This document shows positions 27,369 to 36,379 of a DNA stretch of 64,000 bases, in pieces. Made by a program: the position numbers and the translations under genes. The stretch is from Acidobacteriota bacterium (GTDB taxonomy: Bacteria > Acidobacteriota > Blastocatellia > Chloracidobacteriales > JADJPF01), in assembly GCA_016213785.1 (NCBI GenBank), contig JACQZQ010000044.1, positions 62,001 through 126,000 of the forward strand. Direction: 5' to 3'. Every line of letters begins with the position of its first letter. Positions within the stretch are counted from its first letter, which is position 1. A model generated the notes under the pieces. It ran no database searches, was not told where the DNA came from, and saw nothing but the letters and a program-made list of their open reading frames with translations.

Positions 27369-27755
27369 TTATAAAAATAGACCTACTGGGCGATTTACTG
27401 CATCAAGGGTAGCTCTTACTACTGCACTGACTGTGGATGAACCTGCTTTAGCACTTCCAGGATAGAGTTTTTCTTCGCCTTTAATCCTAATTCCTACTAA
27501 AGTAACAACTACAAATTCTGATAGTTCTTGGAATTTTATTTGTTGAATTTCTGAAACTCTAGTAACAATAGGTGTAGGAATAATTTGATTTAATGCATCA
27601 ATTGTAGCTCTTGTTGCTGCAAAAAGCTTATCGTCTTCATCAGTGGGAGCAACGGTTTTTTGGTAAATTTTGTCTATGTATTTTAGTTCTACTTGTATAT
27701 TGCCATTAGCAAGTAGTCCTATATTATGAATTATTATGCGTTGATTGTTATCCAT
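27369..27755 (-). CDS. Small protein of a three-member tandem family (second member)
   Basis: 128 residues. Strands QRIIIHNIGLLANGNIQVELKYI lead to helix AATRATIDALNQII; a second unit FVVVTLVGIRIKGEEKLYPGSAKAG leads to helix SAVVRATLDAVNRPVG. The two halves look like an internal duplication, and the second half closely matches the end of the 28042-28461 protein (PGS...VSAVVRATLDAVNR versus PGS...VDAVVKATLDATNR). Separate gaps of 150 and 286 bases flank it, so the three genes may be transcribed independently. Confidence 0.62.
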   Translation of the reverse strand: MDNNQRIIIHNIGLLANGNIQVELKYIDKIYQKTVAPTDEDDKLFAATRATIDALNQIIPTPIVTRVSEIQQIKFQELSEFVVVTLVGIRIKGEEKLYPGSAKAGSSTVSAVVRATLDAVNRPVGLFL

Positions 27756-27766
27756 TAGTCGATTAA

Positions 27767-27792
27767 AACATAGCCTTAAAAACTATGTTTTT
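27767..27792. terminator. Hairpin between two paralogous genes
   Basis: Perfect 9-bp stem AAAACATAG / CTATGTTTT with a loop of about eight bases, and a TTTTTT run on the plus side. It lies 12 bases upstream of the 27369-27755 start and could end the transcript of the preceding minus-strand paralogue or form part of the leader. Confidence 0.35.
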
Positions 27793-28041
27793 TGCCTTTC
27801 AGAAATTATTTATTAAATTAGAAAATAGCTTAGATTTTGCTAATTACACTAACATAATTGATTTATTTATTGTAGCTATATTTTAGCCCTAAATCCTATG
27901 TTTGCAACTAATTCGAGAGAGTATTTTATCAAATTAATTTCTAAGAGAAAAAGTCCTAGGGAATATTCTAGATTATTACTTCAATTTAGTAAATTAAACT
28001 TAAATACCACCTAGGAAGTTTTTAGTATATTAAAAACTTCC

Positions 28042-28461
28042 TTAAGCTAAATTTGCTTCAACTAAACGATTAGTAGCATCTAATGTGGCTTTAACTACAG
28101 CATCAACACTATCGCCAGTATTACGACAAGATCCAGGAGTAATCATTTCTGCCTCACCATCATCAATACTTACAACTACTACTAATAGGGTTTCTTCTAG
28201 GCCTTCAAATGCTTCACTAGCATTTACACCTTTTACTGAAAGCTTAAAAGGCTTATCAAGAGCAGAGGCAACGGCTTGTAGTGTAGCCATAGCAGCAGTA
28301 TTTAATTTATCTTCATGTTGTTTTCCTGTTGCTTGACCAACAAAATTAGTCCCTTTTGTTGAAAGTGTAACTTGTATACGATAAGAGCCATCTTCTTGAT
28401 CTATTGTTTCAATTTGTCTTAGTACAAGTCTTTTATTAAAATCGTCCATAATAACCTCCAA
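28042..28461 (-). CDS. Small protein of a three-member tandem family (first member)
   Basis: 139 residues. First unit: KRLVLRQIETIDQEDGSYRIQVTLS with helix NTAAMATLQAVASAL. Second unit: LLVVVVSIDDGEAEMITPGS with helix VDAVVKATLDATNRLVEAN. No signal peptide or membrane segment, so probably cytosolic. The repeated beta-beta-beta-alpha pattern suggests an oligomerising or ligand-binding domain similar in outline to the LeuA allosteric domain; this is inference from pattern only. Ribosome-binding site GGAGGT lies just upstream of the start. Confidence 0.65.
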   Translation of the reverse strand: MEVIMDDFNKRLVLRQIETIDQEDGSYRIQVTLSTKGTNFVGQATGKQHEDKLNTAAMATLQAVASALDKPFKLSVKGVNASEAFEGLEETLLVVVVSIDDGEAEMITPGSCRNTGDSVDAVVKATLDATNRLVEANLA

Positions 28462-28665
28462 AAGTGTCGGTCAATTATGGCTATCCATTATTAATGAGTC
28501 AAGTAGAACCCTATAATTATCCTGGATAAATTCCTAGGCTAGAGTAAAGTCGCTTGCTATGAAAATATGATTTCGTTACCATTTACCGCTTTAGGCTTCT
28601 AATTAAAGACTTAAAGCTTTTTTACTTAACTTATTTAATCTATTTCTTACTAAATAAAATTCCTT

Positions 28666-29388
28666 ATGCGAGTAGTCATTTTACAACCAGGATACCTTCC
28701 TTGGTTAGGTTTTTTTGATCAACTAAGACGTGCTGATTGTTTTGTTATTTATGATGACGTTCAATACACTAGACGAGATTGGCGTAATCGTAACCGAATT
28801 AAAACTAAATCAGGGGAAATATACTTAACGGTTCCTATAATAAACCGAGGACGTTTTCATCAACTAATTAAAGATGCTGAGATAGATTATAGTCAAAATT
28901 GGACTTATAAACATTTAACTACAATTTCAACTAGTTATAAGCGTGCACCTTTTTTTGAAAACTACTATCCAGCACTTGTAAGTATTTTAAGTTCTAAACC
29001 GAAGTATTTAATAGATCTTAATATTCAAATCATTCAAACTTGTGCTAATTGGTTAGCAATTAAAACTCCAATAATTTTTTCTTCTAACTTAAATGCTTCT
29101 GGTTCTAGTACTCTAAGGCTTGTAAATATTTGTAAAGAGCTAAAAGCTGACTCTTACTTAACAGGAGATGCAGCATCAGCTTATTTAGATAAAACTCTCT
29201 TTGATAAGGCTAATATTAAACTAGAGTATCATGGCTATAAACACCCTATTTACAATCAGTTATATCCGCCTTTTTTACCTTATATGTCAATAATTGATTT
29301 ACTTTTTAGTCAAGGCGATGATAGCCTAGCAATTTTATCTGATTTATCTAATTTATCTGATGAAAAAACTTTAGAGAGCGAGGATTAA
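28666..29388 (+). CDS. WbqC-family protein
   Basis: 240 residues. The family opening VVILQPGYLPWLGFFDQLRRADCFVIYDDVQYTRRDWRNRN is unmistakable (quoted here only as its key run QPGYLPWLGFFDQ and YDDVQYTRR). WbqC proteins occur in O-antigen and surface-glycan loci and are suggested to transfer or modify amino-sugar groups; the reaction is not established. It ends 3 bases before the SDR gene, whose product makes nucleotide sugars, which supports a glycan role. Confidence 0.88.
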   Translation: MRVVILQPGYLPWLGFFDQLRRADCFVIYDDVQYTRRDWRNRNRIKTKSGEIYLTVPIINRGRFHQLIKDAEIDYSQNWTYKHLTTISTSYKRAPFFENYYPALVSILSSKPKYLIDLNIQIIQTCANWLAIKTPIIFSSNLNASGSSTLRLVNICKELKADSYLTGDAASAYLDKTLFDKANIKLEYHGYKHPIYNQLYPPFLPYMSIIDLLFSQGDDSLAILSDLSNLSDEKTLESED

Positions 29389-29391
29389 AAT

Positions 29392-30420
29392 TTGAAAACA
29401 GTTCTAATTACTGGCGGAGCAGGGTTTATTGGAAGTAATTTTGTTCGCCATCTTTATAATAAATATCCAGAATATCACTTAATAGTTTTAGATTTACTTA
29501 CTTATGCTGGTAATCCAGAAAATATTCCTAATAAAATTAAAGATAGCACAAGATTTGAGTTTTGGTATGGAAATGTAAATAATGCAGGTTTAGTAGATAT
29601 GCTAGTCTCTAAATCTGATGCTGTAGTCCATTTTGCCGCAGAATCACACGTTGCTCGCTCAATTTTTGATGATCGTATTTTTTTTGAAACAGATGTACTT
29701 GGAACTCAAACTGTTGCTAGTTGTGTTCTAGAGCACTGCAACAAAGTAGAGCGTTTTATTCATATTTCTACCTCAGAGGTTTATGGGACTGCACTAGCCT
29801 CACCAATGACAGAAGACCATCCTCTTAACCCTATGACACCTTATGCTAGTGCTAAAGCAGGTGCAGATAGACTAGTCTATTCTTATTGGGCAACCTATGA
29901 TTTACCAGCCGTAATTATTCGTCCGTTTAATCAATATGGCCCACACCAACACTTAGAAAAAGTCATCCCTCGTTTTATTACAAGCGCTTTAATGGATGAG
30001 CCTTTAACCGTTCATGGCGATGGGTCTAGTCGTCGTGATTGGGCTTATGTTAGTGATACTTGTGCTGGAATTGATAGAGTTTTACACGCTGATTTAGCAA
30101 AAATAAAAGGTCAAGTCTTTAACTTAGGCTCAGGCTTTGATTTAGATGTATTATCAATAGCTAAAAAAATACTTAATATAATGGATAAGCCAGAATCCTT
30201 AATTGAATATATTGGGGAGCGTCCTGGGCAAGTTCAACATCATATTTCTTCTACTAATAAGGCTCTTGATATTTTAGGTTGGCAAGGCGAAATTAACTTT
30301 GAATCAGGATTAAGAAAAACTATTGAATGGTATAGCGCTAATCAAGATTGGTGGAAAAAACTTGCTTGGATGAAGCATGTACCTATTAAAAGCCGTAAAG
30401 GTGGCGTTGAATATTATTAA
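29392..30420 (+). CDS. Nucleotide-sugar SDR (4,6-dehydratase/epimerase type)
   Basis: 342 residues, extended short-chain dehydrogenase. NAD-binding TGGAGFIGSNF at residue 7, HFAAESHVARSI, catalytic YASAKAGADRL and SSRRDWAYVSDTCAGI. Overall closest in pattern to RmlB (LDLLTYAGNPENI), but the diagnostic T-D-E of dTDP-glucose dehydratase is T-S-E here (STSEVYGTA), as in LegB, GMD and related enzymes. The exact sugar nucleotide therefore cannot be given. Starts with TTG three bases after the WbqC-like gene, so the two form an operon. Confidence 0.87.
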   Translation: MKTVLITGGAGFIGSNFVRHLYNKYPEYHLIVLDLLTYAGNPENIPNKIKDSTRFEFWYGNVNNAGLVDMLVSKSDAVVHFAAESHVARSIFDDRIFFETDVLGTQTVASCVLEHCNKVERFIHISTSEVYGTALASPMTEDHPLNPMTPYASAKAGADRLVYSYWATYDLPAVIIRPFNQYGPHQHLEKVIPRFITSALMDEPLTVHGDGSSRRDWAYVSDTCAGIDRVLHADLAKIKGQVFNLGSGFDLDVLSIAKKILNIMDKPESLIEYIGERPGQVQHHISSTNKALDILGWQGEINFESGLRKTIEWYSANQDWWKKLAWMKHVPIKSRKGGVEYY

Positions 30421-30451
30421 ACCTAAAATTTGCTAGTCTTAGGGTTTGATT

Positions 30452-31117
30452 TTATTGATAAATTTTAACCCCGATTTGAGGGCACATATTATTTATAGGG
30501 CAAGACCGACATTTTGGCTTATTTCCTAAGCAAATATGTTTACCAAAAGGTACTAGTATACGATTTATTTCTACCCAATATTCTTTAGGTAACTTTGTTT
30601 CTAATGCTACTAGGGTTTTTTCTGGGCTAGTAGTTTCTACATAATTCCATCGGTTAGTAATTCGATGTACATGAATATCGACCCCAATTTTTGCTTCTCC
30701 TGTAGCAATTCCCATTACAAGATTTGCACATTTAGGCCCAACCCCATTAAATGACAATAATATTTCTGGTTTAGCAACTAAGTTCCCATTATACTCTGTC
30801 ATTATTTTTTGACTTATTTGAAAAATTTGCTCTGCTTTGCGCTCGTAAAAAGTACAAGATTTAATTAACTGAGCAATTTCGCTAACACTTAGTTGGCTAA
30901 CTTCTAAAGGGGTTTTTGCGCTAGCAAAAAGTTTTCGTGATACTGGTAACATTACCTCATCTAGCGTGCGAATAGAGATAATACAAGCTACTAAAAGCTG
31001 AAAAGGTGAGTTAAAACCTTCTTCGGCTAGTTCAAAAAGCCCTGCTTTAGGTAGTGGCTCAACCGCCCTACCAATAAGCTTTATAGCCAAATCAATATCA
31101 AATGGTTTTTTAGACAT
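30452..31117 (-). CDS. nth: Endonuclease III-like DNA glycosylase
   Basis: Removes oxidised pyrimidines in base excision repair. 221 residues. The helix-hairpin-helix reads SFNGVGPKCANLVMG with the catalytic Lys in GPKCA; the catalytic Asp is in VDIHVHRITNR; the C-terminal 4Fe-4S loop is C-x6-C-x2-C-x5-C in CLGNKPKCRSCPINNMC. The start codon ATG (31117-31115) directly abuts the start codon of the divergent NadE-NadD gene, with no base between them. No Shine-Dalgarno is visible, so either it is leaderless or the true start lies slightly inside. Confidence 0.93.
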   Translation of the reverse strand: MSKKPFDIDLAIKLIGRAVEPLPKAGLFELAEEGFNSPFQLLVACIISIRTLDEVMLPVSRKLFASAKTPLEVSQLSVSEIAQLIKSCTFYERKAEQIFQISQKIMTEYNGNLVAKPEILLSFNGVGPKCANLVMGIATGEAKIGVDIHVHRITNRWNYVETTSPEKTLVALETKLPKEYWVEINRILVPFGKHICLGNKPKCRSCPINNMCPQIGVKIYQ

Positions 31118-33577
31118 ATGGATAAATTAAATAATTTGAAAATTTCACTTTGCCAAATGCCAGTAATTGCTGGTCGTCCTGATCTTAACCGTGATTATAT
31201 TATTAAAGAAATCGAGTTAGCCTGTAAAAAAGGCTCTGACATAATTGTTTTTCCTGAAATGTCTGTAACTGGCTATATTATTGGCGATCTTTATGACGAT
31301 GAATATTTTATTAAGGACGCTCAAAGGTGTAATGAACAAATCCGTTTTTCTACTAAATCAGGAATTACTGCTATTTGGGGAAATATTACTTTAGATATTA
31401 AAAATAAAGGGGAAAATGGACGACCCAGAAAGTTTAACACTGCTTTAATAGCCCAAAATGGTCAATGGTTAGGTTATACATATAAAACTTTACAACCAAA
31501 CTATAGAATTTTTGATGATGATAGACATTTTTACTCTACTAGAAAGGTTTTTGAAGAAGAATTACAAAACTTAAGCTTAGAAGATAAAGAAAATAGCTTA
31601 ATAGTCCAAGATTATTTCTTGCCATTTGAAATTCAAACTAAAATAGGCGAAATAAAAATAGGGATAACTCTTTGTGAAGATATGTGGTGTGAAGATTATT
31701 CTTATAATCCTACAAAATACTTTGTTGATAATGGTGCAGAGCTTATTTTTAATCTTTCAGCTTCTCCTTGGTCTTGGCAAAAAAATAGAAAACGGCATGA
31801 AATAGTAAAAAAACTTCTTTCAATATCTAAAGTCCCCTTTGTTTATGTAAATAATACAAATATTCAAAATACAGGAAAAAATTTAGTAGTTTTTGATGGT
31901 AGCTCAACCGTCTATAACTCTGAAGGCGAGATTATTTTTTCAATTCCTGCTTATGAAGAAGGCACAAAAGAGTTAACTTTTAGCCAAAGTATGTTAGTAG
32001 CCTCTCTTGCACCTCCTGATGATACAAAAGAACTCTATCTTGCTCTTAATACTGCAATTAGAGAATATTTTAAGACTCTTCCTCCCACCCATCGTAAAGT
32101 TATAGTAGGTTTAAGTGGTGGTATTGATTCAGCCCTAACCCTAGCGCTTTATGTAGATGTACTAGGAAAAGAAAATGTGTTTGCTATCAATATGCCATCA
32201 CGTTTTAATAGTGAGGCTACTAAAAATATTGCCCAAAAAATAGCTACAAACCTAGATGTAATTTATGAAATACGGCCAATACAGGAAATCGTAGATTTAA
32301 TTGCTGAAAAAACAGGAGTTAAAGAAAATAGTCCAAGTTATGAAAACATCCAAGCTAGAGCTAGAATGGAAATCCTAGCAGCACGTGCCCAAAGTTTAAG
32401 TGCTGTGTTTAGTTCAAATTGGAATAAAATAGAAGCCTCTTTTGGCTATGGGACACTTTATGGTGATATGGCAGGTTTTGTTGCTCCAATTGGGGATTTA
32501 GTTAAACGAGAGGTCTATCAATTAGCCGACTACTTAAATAAAACTATCTATAAAAAAGAAGTTATCCCACAAGAATGTTTTGAAATAGCACCTACTGCTG
32601 AACTACAAGAAAATCAGCAAGATCCCTTTGATTATGGGAACTTGGAGCGACGAGGCTATCACGATGAAATGGTAAGAGCTTTTACTGATTTTAGGCTTAA
32701 TCCAGAATGGTTTTTAGAAAAATATGCTCAGAAAACTTTAGAAAAAGAACTAAAACTATTACCTAATACATTAAAAAGGCTTTTTCCTTATACCTCTGAT
32801 TTTATTAAAGATCTAGAAAAGCATTGGCAGCTATTTTATGGCTCTTATTTTAAGCGTATTCAAAGCGCCCCTGTTCCAATTGTAAGCAAAAGAGCTTTTG
32901 GTACAGACTTGCGAGAGTCTATTCTTTCTGCTCATTTTACCAGCCGCTATTTAGAGTTAAAAAGATTTTTGCTTTCACAAGAAAGAAAAATTGCAATTTT
33001 TGGTGGTAGCTTTAACCCTGTAGGTAAACACCATCGCCAAATTGCTGAAAACCTGCTTCCTCACTTTGATTTGATAATAATTGTCCCTTGTGGTATTCGC
33101 ACAGATAAAGCTTCGGTAAATGCTATTTCTTTAGAACACCGTAGAGAACTTGTTAAAAGAGGCTTTGAAGGGTTAGAAAAAATCGAGTTTGATTTTTTTG
33201 ACTTAGATAATGATACTTATACTCCAAATTATTTATTAGAAAAACGCTATAAAGAACGTTTTCCAAATCAAGATATCTGGTATGTTATTGGAGGCGATAT
33301 CGTTACAGGAGGTCGAGACAAAAAATCAGAAATTCATAGAATTTGGCAACATGGAGAAGAAATCTGGGAAAAAATGAATTTTCTAGTAATAGTACGTCCA
33401 GGTTATTTAGTCGAAAAAACAGATCTTCCCATACACTCTAATGTAATGGAAATAAATGATTTATATGGCTCAGGTAGTCTTATACGTGAACTTTTAGCCG
33501 CAGGAAAACCTATCGATGAACTAGTTGTTGCTAGTGTTGCAGAATATATAAATCAACATAAACTTTATCAAAAATAA
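31118..33577 (+). CDS. nadE: Glutamine-dependent NAD+ synthetase fused to nicotinate-nucleotide adenylyltransferase
   Basis: 819 residues in three domains. Residues 1-290 form a nitrilase-type glutaminase with triad Glu47 (FPEMS), Lys123 (YKTLQPNY) and Cys186 (TLCEDMW). Residues about 305-600 are NAD synthetase with the P-loop SGGIDS at 333-338. Residues 624-819 are a NadD-like nucleotidyltransferase with GGSFNPVGKHH at 629-639, the HxGH-region equivalent, and an YVIGGDIVTGG loop. The protein could therefore perform the last two steps, NaMN to NaAD to NAD+, in one chain. The third nucleotide-binding motif (ISTxxR) is seen as the SGSLIREL segment. Start codons of this gene and nth abut head to head. 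Confidence 0.9.
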   Translation: MDKLNNLKISLCQMPVIAGRPDLNRDYIIKEIELACKKGSDIIVFPEMSVTGYIIGDLYDDEYFIKDAQRCNEQIRFSTKSGITAIWGNITLDIKNKGENGRPRKFNTALIAQNGQWLGYTYKTLQPNYRIFDDDRHFYSTRKVFEEELQNLSLEDKENSLIVQDYFLPFEIQTKIGEIKIGITLCEDMWCEDYSYNPTKYFVDNGAELIFNLSASPWSWQKNRKRHEIVKKLLSISKVPFVYVNNTNIQNTGKNLVVFDGSSTVYNSEGEIIFSIPAYEEGTKELTFSQSMLVASLAPPDDTKELYLALNTAIREYFKTLPPTHRKVIVGLSGGIDSALTLALYVDVLGKENVFAINMPSRFNSEATKNIAQKIATNLDVIYEIRPIQEIVDLIAEKTGVKENSPSYENIQARARMEILAARAQSLSAVFSSNWNKIEASFGYGTLYGDMAGFVAPIGDLVKREVYQLADYLNKTIYKKEVIPQECFEIAPTAELQENQQDPFDYGNLERRGYHDEMVRAFTDFRLNPEWFLEKYAQKTLEKELKLLPNTLKRLFPYTSDFIKDLEKHWQLFYGSYFKRIQSAPVPIVSKRAFGTDLRESILSAHFTSRYLELKRFLLSQERKIAIFGGSFNPVGKHHRQIAENLLPHFDLIIIVPCGIRTDKASVNAISLEHRRELVKRGFEGLEKIEFDFFDLDNDTYTPNYLLEKRYKERFPNQDIWYVIGGDIVTGGRDKKSEIHRIWQHGEEIWEKMNFLVIVRPGYLVEKTDLPIHSNVMEINDLYGSGSLIRELLAAGKPIDELVVASVAEYINQHKLYQK

Positions 33578-33587
33578 ATATCAAAAT

Positions 33588-33630
33588 AATTTTGTGAAAG
33601 TTTTCACAAAATTTGCTTGCGCTTTTTTTT
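33588..33630 (+). terminator. Terminator-like hairpin after the NadE-NadD gene
   Basis: Inverted repeat AATTTTGTGAAA / TTTCACAAAATT (33588-33599 and 33602-33613); the tight centre will open a few pairs. A run of eight T follows at 33623-33630. Lies ten bases after the stop codon. Confidence 0.5.
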
Positions 33631-33707
33631 ATATTTGTGTATTTTATACACGAAGGTAGGAATTATTTATTAAATGCTTTTGAGGCATTTTAGAAGCGAG
33701 GTATTTT

Positions 33708-34814
33708 GTGAGTAATGAATTAGAAACAACCTACCAAATGGTTTTACAAGCCGAGTTTCCAGAAGATGTTTTTGGTGCTCTACTAGCAGAAACTCCCGAA
33801 GCAAAAAAAGAACAGCTAAATACAATATATAAACAGCTTGCAAAAATTCTCCATCCAGATCGCTATCAAAATAAAGCATCATTTCACCAAAAAGCAGCAG
33901 AAGCTTTTCCAATTCTCTTAGAACTCTATGAACGAGCTAAAACTAGAATTGATAAAGAAATCTATGGCTCAAAAGCTCCTGATGAAGAAGAGGAAATAGA
34001 CTTTATTATCCAAACACGTAAGCAAGAATATCATTTACGCGCTACTTTGGCAGAAGGTGATTTATCTATTCTCTATAAAGGCGATTTTGTTAATGAAAGC
34101 GGCCAGACTGTAAAAATTGTAGCTAAAGTAATCCAAGATCCTGCTGATAATGACCTTGCTCAAAATGAGATCAAAGTATTAAGAACTCTTTTAGCTACAC
34201 CAAGTAAGGCTAGTAAGCATTTACCTGTTTTCTATGATCAGTTTAAGACTACTGAAGGCCAATTAGGTCTAATTCTAAATTATTTAGAAGGCTATTATGA
34301 TTTCTACTCAGTTTATGAAAAATATAAACAAGGTATTGCTGAAAAACATATGGTTTGGATGCTAGGTAGATTGCTTAGTATTGCTGGGTTTGCCCATAGT
34401 AGAGGCGTTGTTCATGGAAATATAGAACCCGCACATGTAATGATTAGACCTAGCGATCATAATTTATGCTTAATAGATTGGTCTTATGCTGCTATAAATC
34501 CATTTCAAACAGGAGATAGTTTTAAGGTTTTTAACGAGGATTATAGTGCTCCAGAAGTTGCTGAACGTAAAAAACCTATTCCATCTTCAGATCTTTATTC
34601 TATTGGAAAATGTATGATCTTTCTTTTAGGAGGAGATATTAAAACAAATTCAATTCCAAATACTGTTAATGAGAGGTTGCGAAGATTTATACAGTATTTT
34701 GTATTACCTAGCCCTCTACAACGCGCCCAAGATGCTTGGGAAATGCACGAGCAATTAAGTAAGTTAATTGTAGAGTTATGGGGGCCAAAGAAATTTTTAG
34801 AATTTAAAATGTAG
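33708..34814 (+). CDS. J-domain protein fused to a pseudokinase
   Basis: 368 residues. Residues about 5-85 form a J domain with the diagnostic HPD at 49-51 (KILHPDRYQ), so it should stimulate an Hsp70 ATPase. Residues about 105-330 have the protein-kinase fold: a VAIK-like Lys in KIVAKVIQ, alpha-C Glu in QNEIKVLR, APE-like DYSAPEV. The catalytic loop, however, is VHGNIEPAHVMI instead of HRDxKxxN, and DFG is DWS, so phosphotransfer is unlikely. GTG start with GCGAGG ribosome-binding site. The VWA gene follows after a gap that holds a conserved-loop hairpin. Confidence 0.85.
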   Translation: MSNELETTYQMVLQAEFPEDVFGALLAETPEAKKEQLNTIYKQLAKILHPDRYQNKASFHQKAAEAFPILLELYERAKTRIDKEIYGSKAPDEEEEIDFIIQTRKQEYHLRATLAEGDLSILYKGDFVNESGQTVKIVAKVIQDPADNDLAQNEIKVLRTLLATPSKASKHLPVFYDQFKTTEGQLGLILNYLEGYYDFYSVYEKYKQGIAEKHMVWMLGRLLSIAGFAHSRGVVHGNIEPAHVMIRPSDHNLCLIDWSYAAINPFQTGDSFKVFNEDYSAPEVAERKKPIPSSDLYSIGKCMIFLLGGDIKTNSIPNTVNERLRRFIQYFVLPSPLQRAQDAWEMHEQLSKLIVELWGPKKFLEFKM

Positions 34815-34817
34815 AAG

Positions 34818-34839
34818 GGACAGACCTATGTGTCTGTCC
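34818..34839. repeat. Conserved-loop hairpin repeat, copy 2
   Basis: GGACAGAC - CTATGT - GTCTGTCC: 8-bp perfect stem, loop CTATGT, which on the minus strand reads ACATAG. It is thus copy 1 in reverse orientation with a different outer stem. It sits three bases after the J-pseudokinase stop and upstream of the VWA gene's AAGGAGG ribosome-binding site. Confidence 0.6.
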
Positions 34840-34869
34840 ATACATCGTTAATAAAGAAAGGAGGCCACT

Positions 34870-36363
34870 ATGGGTGGTGGATATTATGATGGTGATGTAG
34901 GTGAACGTAGTCGTTCAACTCAACGAGAAGTTTTTACTTATCAAGGGTATAGCTCAGATCCTAACGCGGCAACAGGTCGGCGTGAATGTCATGCTGAATT
35001 AAATGTTAAAGGAAAAAAACGAGAATGCCGTGACTCTCCTCAACACCCTACTTCAACCCCAATTGTTGTAGCAATGGATGTTACCCGCTCTCGTGGTGAT
35101 GATGCTAAAGTTATCTATAGTAAACTTCCTATGTTTATAGGCCAAATAATCTTAAAAGGCTATGTTCCTGACCCAGAAGTAAGCTTTTGTGCTATTGGTG
35201 ATGCTAATTCAGATAATGCTCCAATTCAAGTTGGACAATTTGAGTCAGATAACCGATTGGATGAAACTTTAAGTAAAATTTGGTTAGAAGAAGGCGGTGG
35301 TGGAACAGGGCAAGAATCTTATGAATTAATGGCATATTATTTTGCAAAACATTCAATACTTGACGCTACAGCGCGAGGTAGAAAAGGCTATTTCTTTTTT
35401 GTAGGCGATGAGGGTTTTTATAGCAAAGTAGATAAAAATCATATTAAAAACTATATTGGTGATGATGTTGCTGAAGATGTTCCTTCTGCACAAGTTTTTG
35501 CTGAACTACAGCAAAAATACCAAGTTTTTTTTATTTACCCGCAAAAAACTTGGCAAGAAAGAAAAAGCGATATTGATGCAGAAATTAAAAAACGTGTTGA
35601 GGCCGCAGGCGGTCTTTATGAAGGTGTAGATATTCGTGCCTCACTACTTTGGAATAACCGTAATGATCTAGATTTACATATAGTTACACCAGCAGGACAC
35701 CATATTTATTATGGAGATAAACGTGCTCCTTGTGGTGGCTGGCTAGATGTAGATATGAATGTTCAAGGTGAAACCACTAAACCTGTAGAAAACATTCGAT
35801 GGAAAAAAGGCGATGCTAAAAAAGGGCGCTATAAAATCTATGTCCAAAATTATCGTTTTCATGAAAGTAATCAAGCCGCTACCCATTTTAAGCTTGAAGT
35901 TGAAGTAAATGGTGAAGTTAAACACTTTGAAGGCCAAACACCTGCTTATAAATATGGCTCAGATAGTAATGTTGATGTATATGAATTTACTTATGATCCA
36001 AATTTGCGCCCTGTAGATGCAAGCGAAGAAGATAAATATGCAGGATATGATGATGCCACTATTAAACGTCAATGGGCTAGTGTAATCGCTCCTGAAAATA
36101 TTTTACTTATTGATGATCCTCAAGGAATTGTAGATGTGATGTTAGGTGCATTAGCTTTAGTAGAAGGCACTTCAGACCTAGATACTTATCTTGTTGATAT
36201 GCAAGGTCGAGGTCAAACCGAAATTCGCCAAGGTCAAACCAGAAAAGCACTAGAAGGTCTAGCCGTAAGCTCTTCTGCTACAGCATTAACCAAAATTGAA
36301 GGTAGCGGGCTACCTAGCAAAGACGCTGGTAAAAAACGAGGCGGGAAATCTAAGCGCTTGTAA
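34870..36363 (+). CDS. VWA-domain protein with DUF2135-like C-terminal domain
   Basis: 497 residues. Residues about 63-265 form a von Willebrand A domain with a plausible complete metal site: D70-V-T-R-S (VVAMDVTRSRG), a Thr in GGGGTGQES and Asp in FVGDEGF. Residues about 270-395 resemble DUF2135/YfaP (NRNDLDLHIVTPAGHHIYYG ... GWLDVDMN ... GRYKIYVQNY), a beta-sandwich. No signal peptide or membrane helix is seen, so it is probably cytosolic. Preceded by a strong AAGGAGG ribosome-binding site. In tellurium-resistance-type clusters VWA proteins (TerY) pair with kinases; the pairing here with a J-domain pseudokinase is similar in spirit but not the same. Confidence 0.83.
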   Translation: MGGGYYDGDVGERSRSTQREVFTYQGYSSDPNAATGRRECHAELNVKGKKRECRDSPQHPTSTPIVVAMDVTRSRGDDAKVIYSKLPMFIGQIILKGYVPDPEVSFCAIGDANSDNAPIQVGQFESDNRLDETLSKIWLEEGGGGTGQESYELMAYYFAKHSILDATARGRKGYFFFVGDEGFYSKVDKNHIKNYIGDDVAEDVPSAQVFAELQQKYQVFFIYPQKTWQERKSDIDAEIKKRVEAAGGLYEGVDIRASLLWNNRNDLDLHIVTPAGHHIYYGDKRAPCGGWLDVDMNVQGETTKPVENIRWKKGDAKKGRYKIYVQNYRFHESNQAATHFKLEVEVNGEVKHFEGQTPAYKYGSDSNVDVYEFTYDPNLRPVDASEEDKYAGYDDATIKRQWASVIAPENILLIDDPQGIVDVMLGALALVEGTSDLDTYLVDMQGRGQTEIRQGQTRKALEGLAVSSSATALTKIEGSGLPSKDAGKKRGGKSKRL

Positions 36364-36379
36364 TGTTAGGGTAAATTTG

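Noticed and set aside
28453-28475. CTCCAAAAGTGTCGG resembling the cassette-leader element at 48793 and 49525
   Set aside because: Only about 11 bases agree, and they coincide with a ribosome-binding site; chance similarity is likely.
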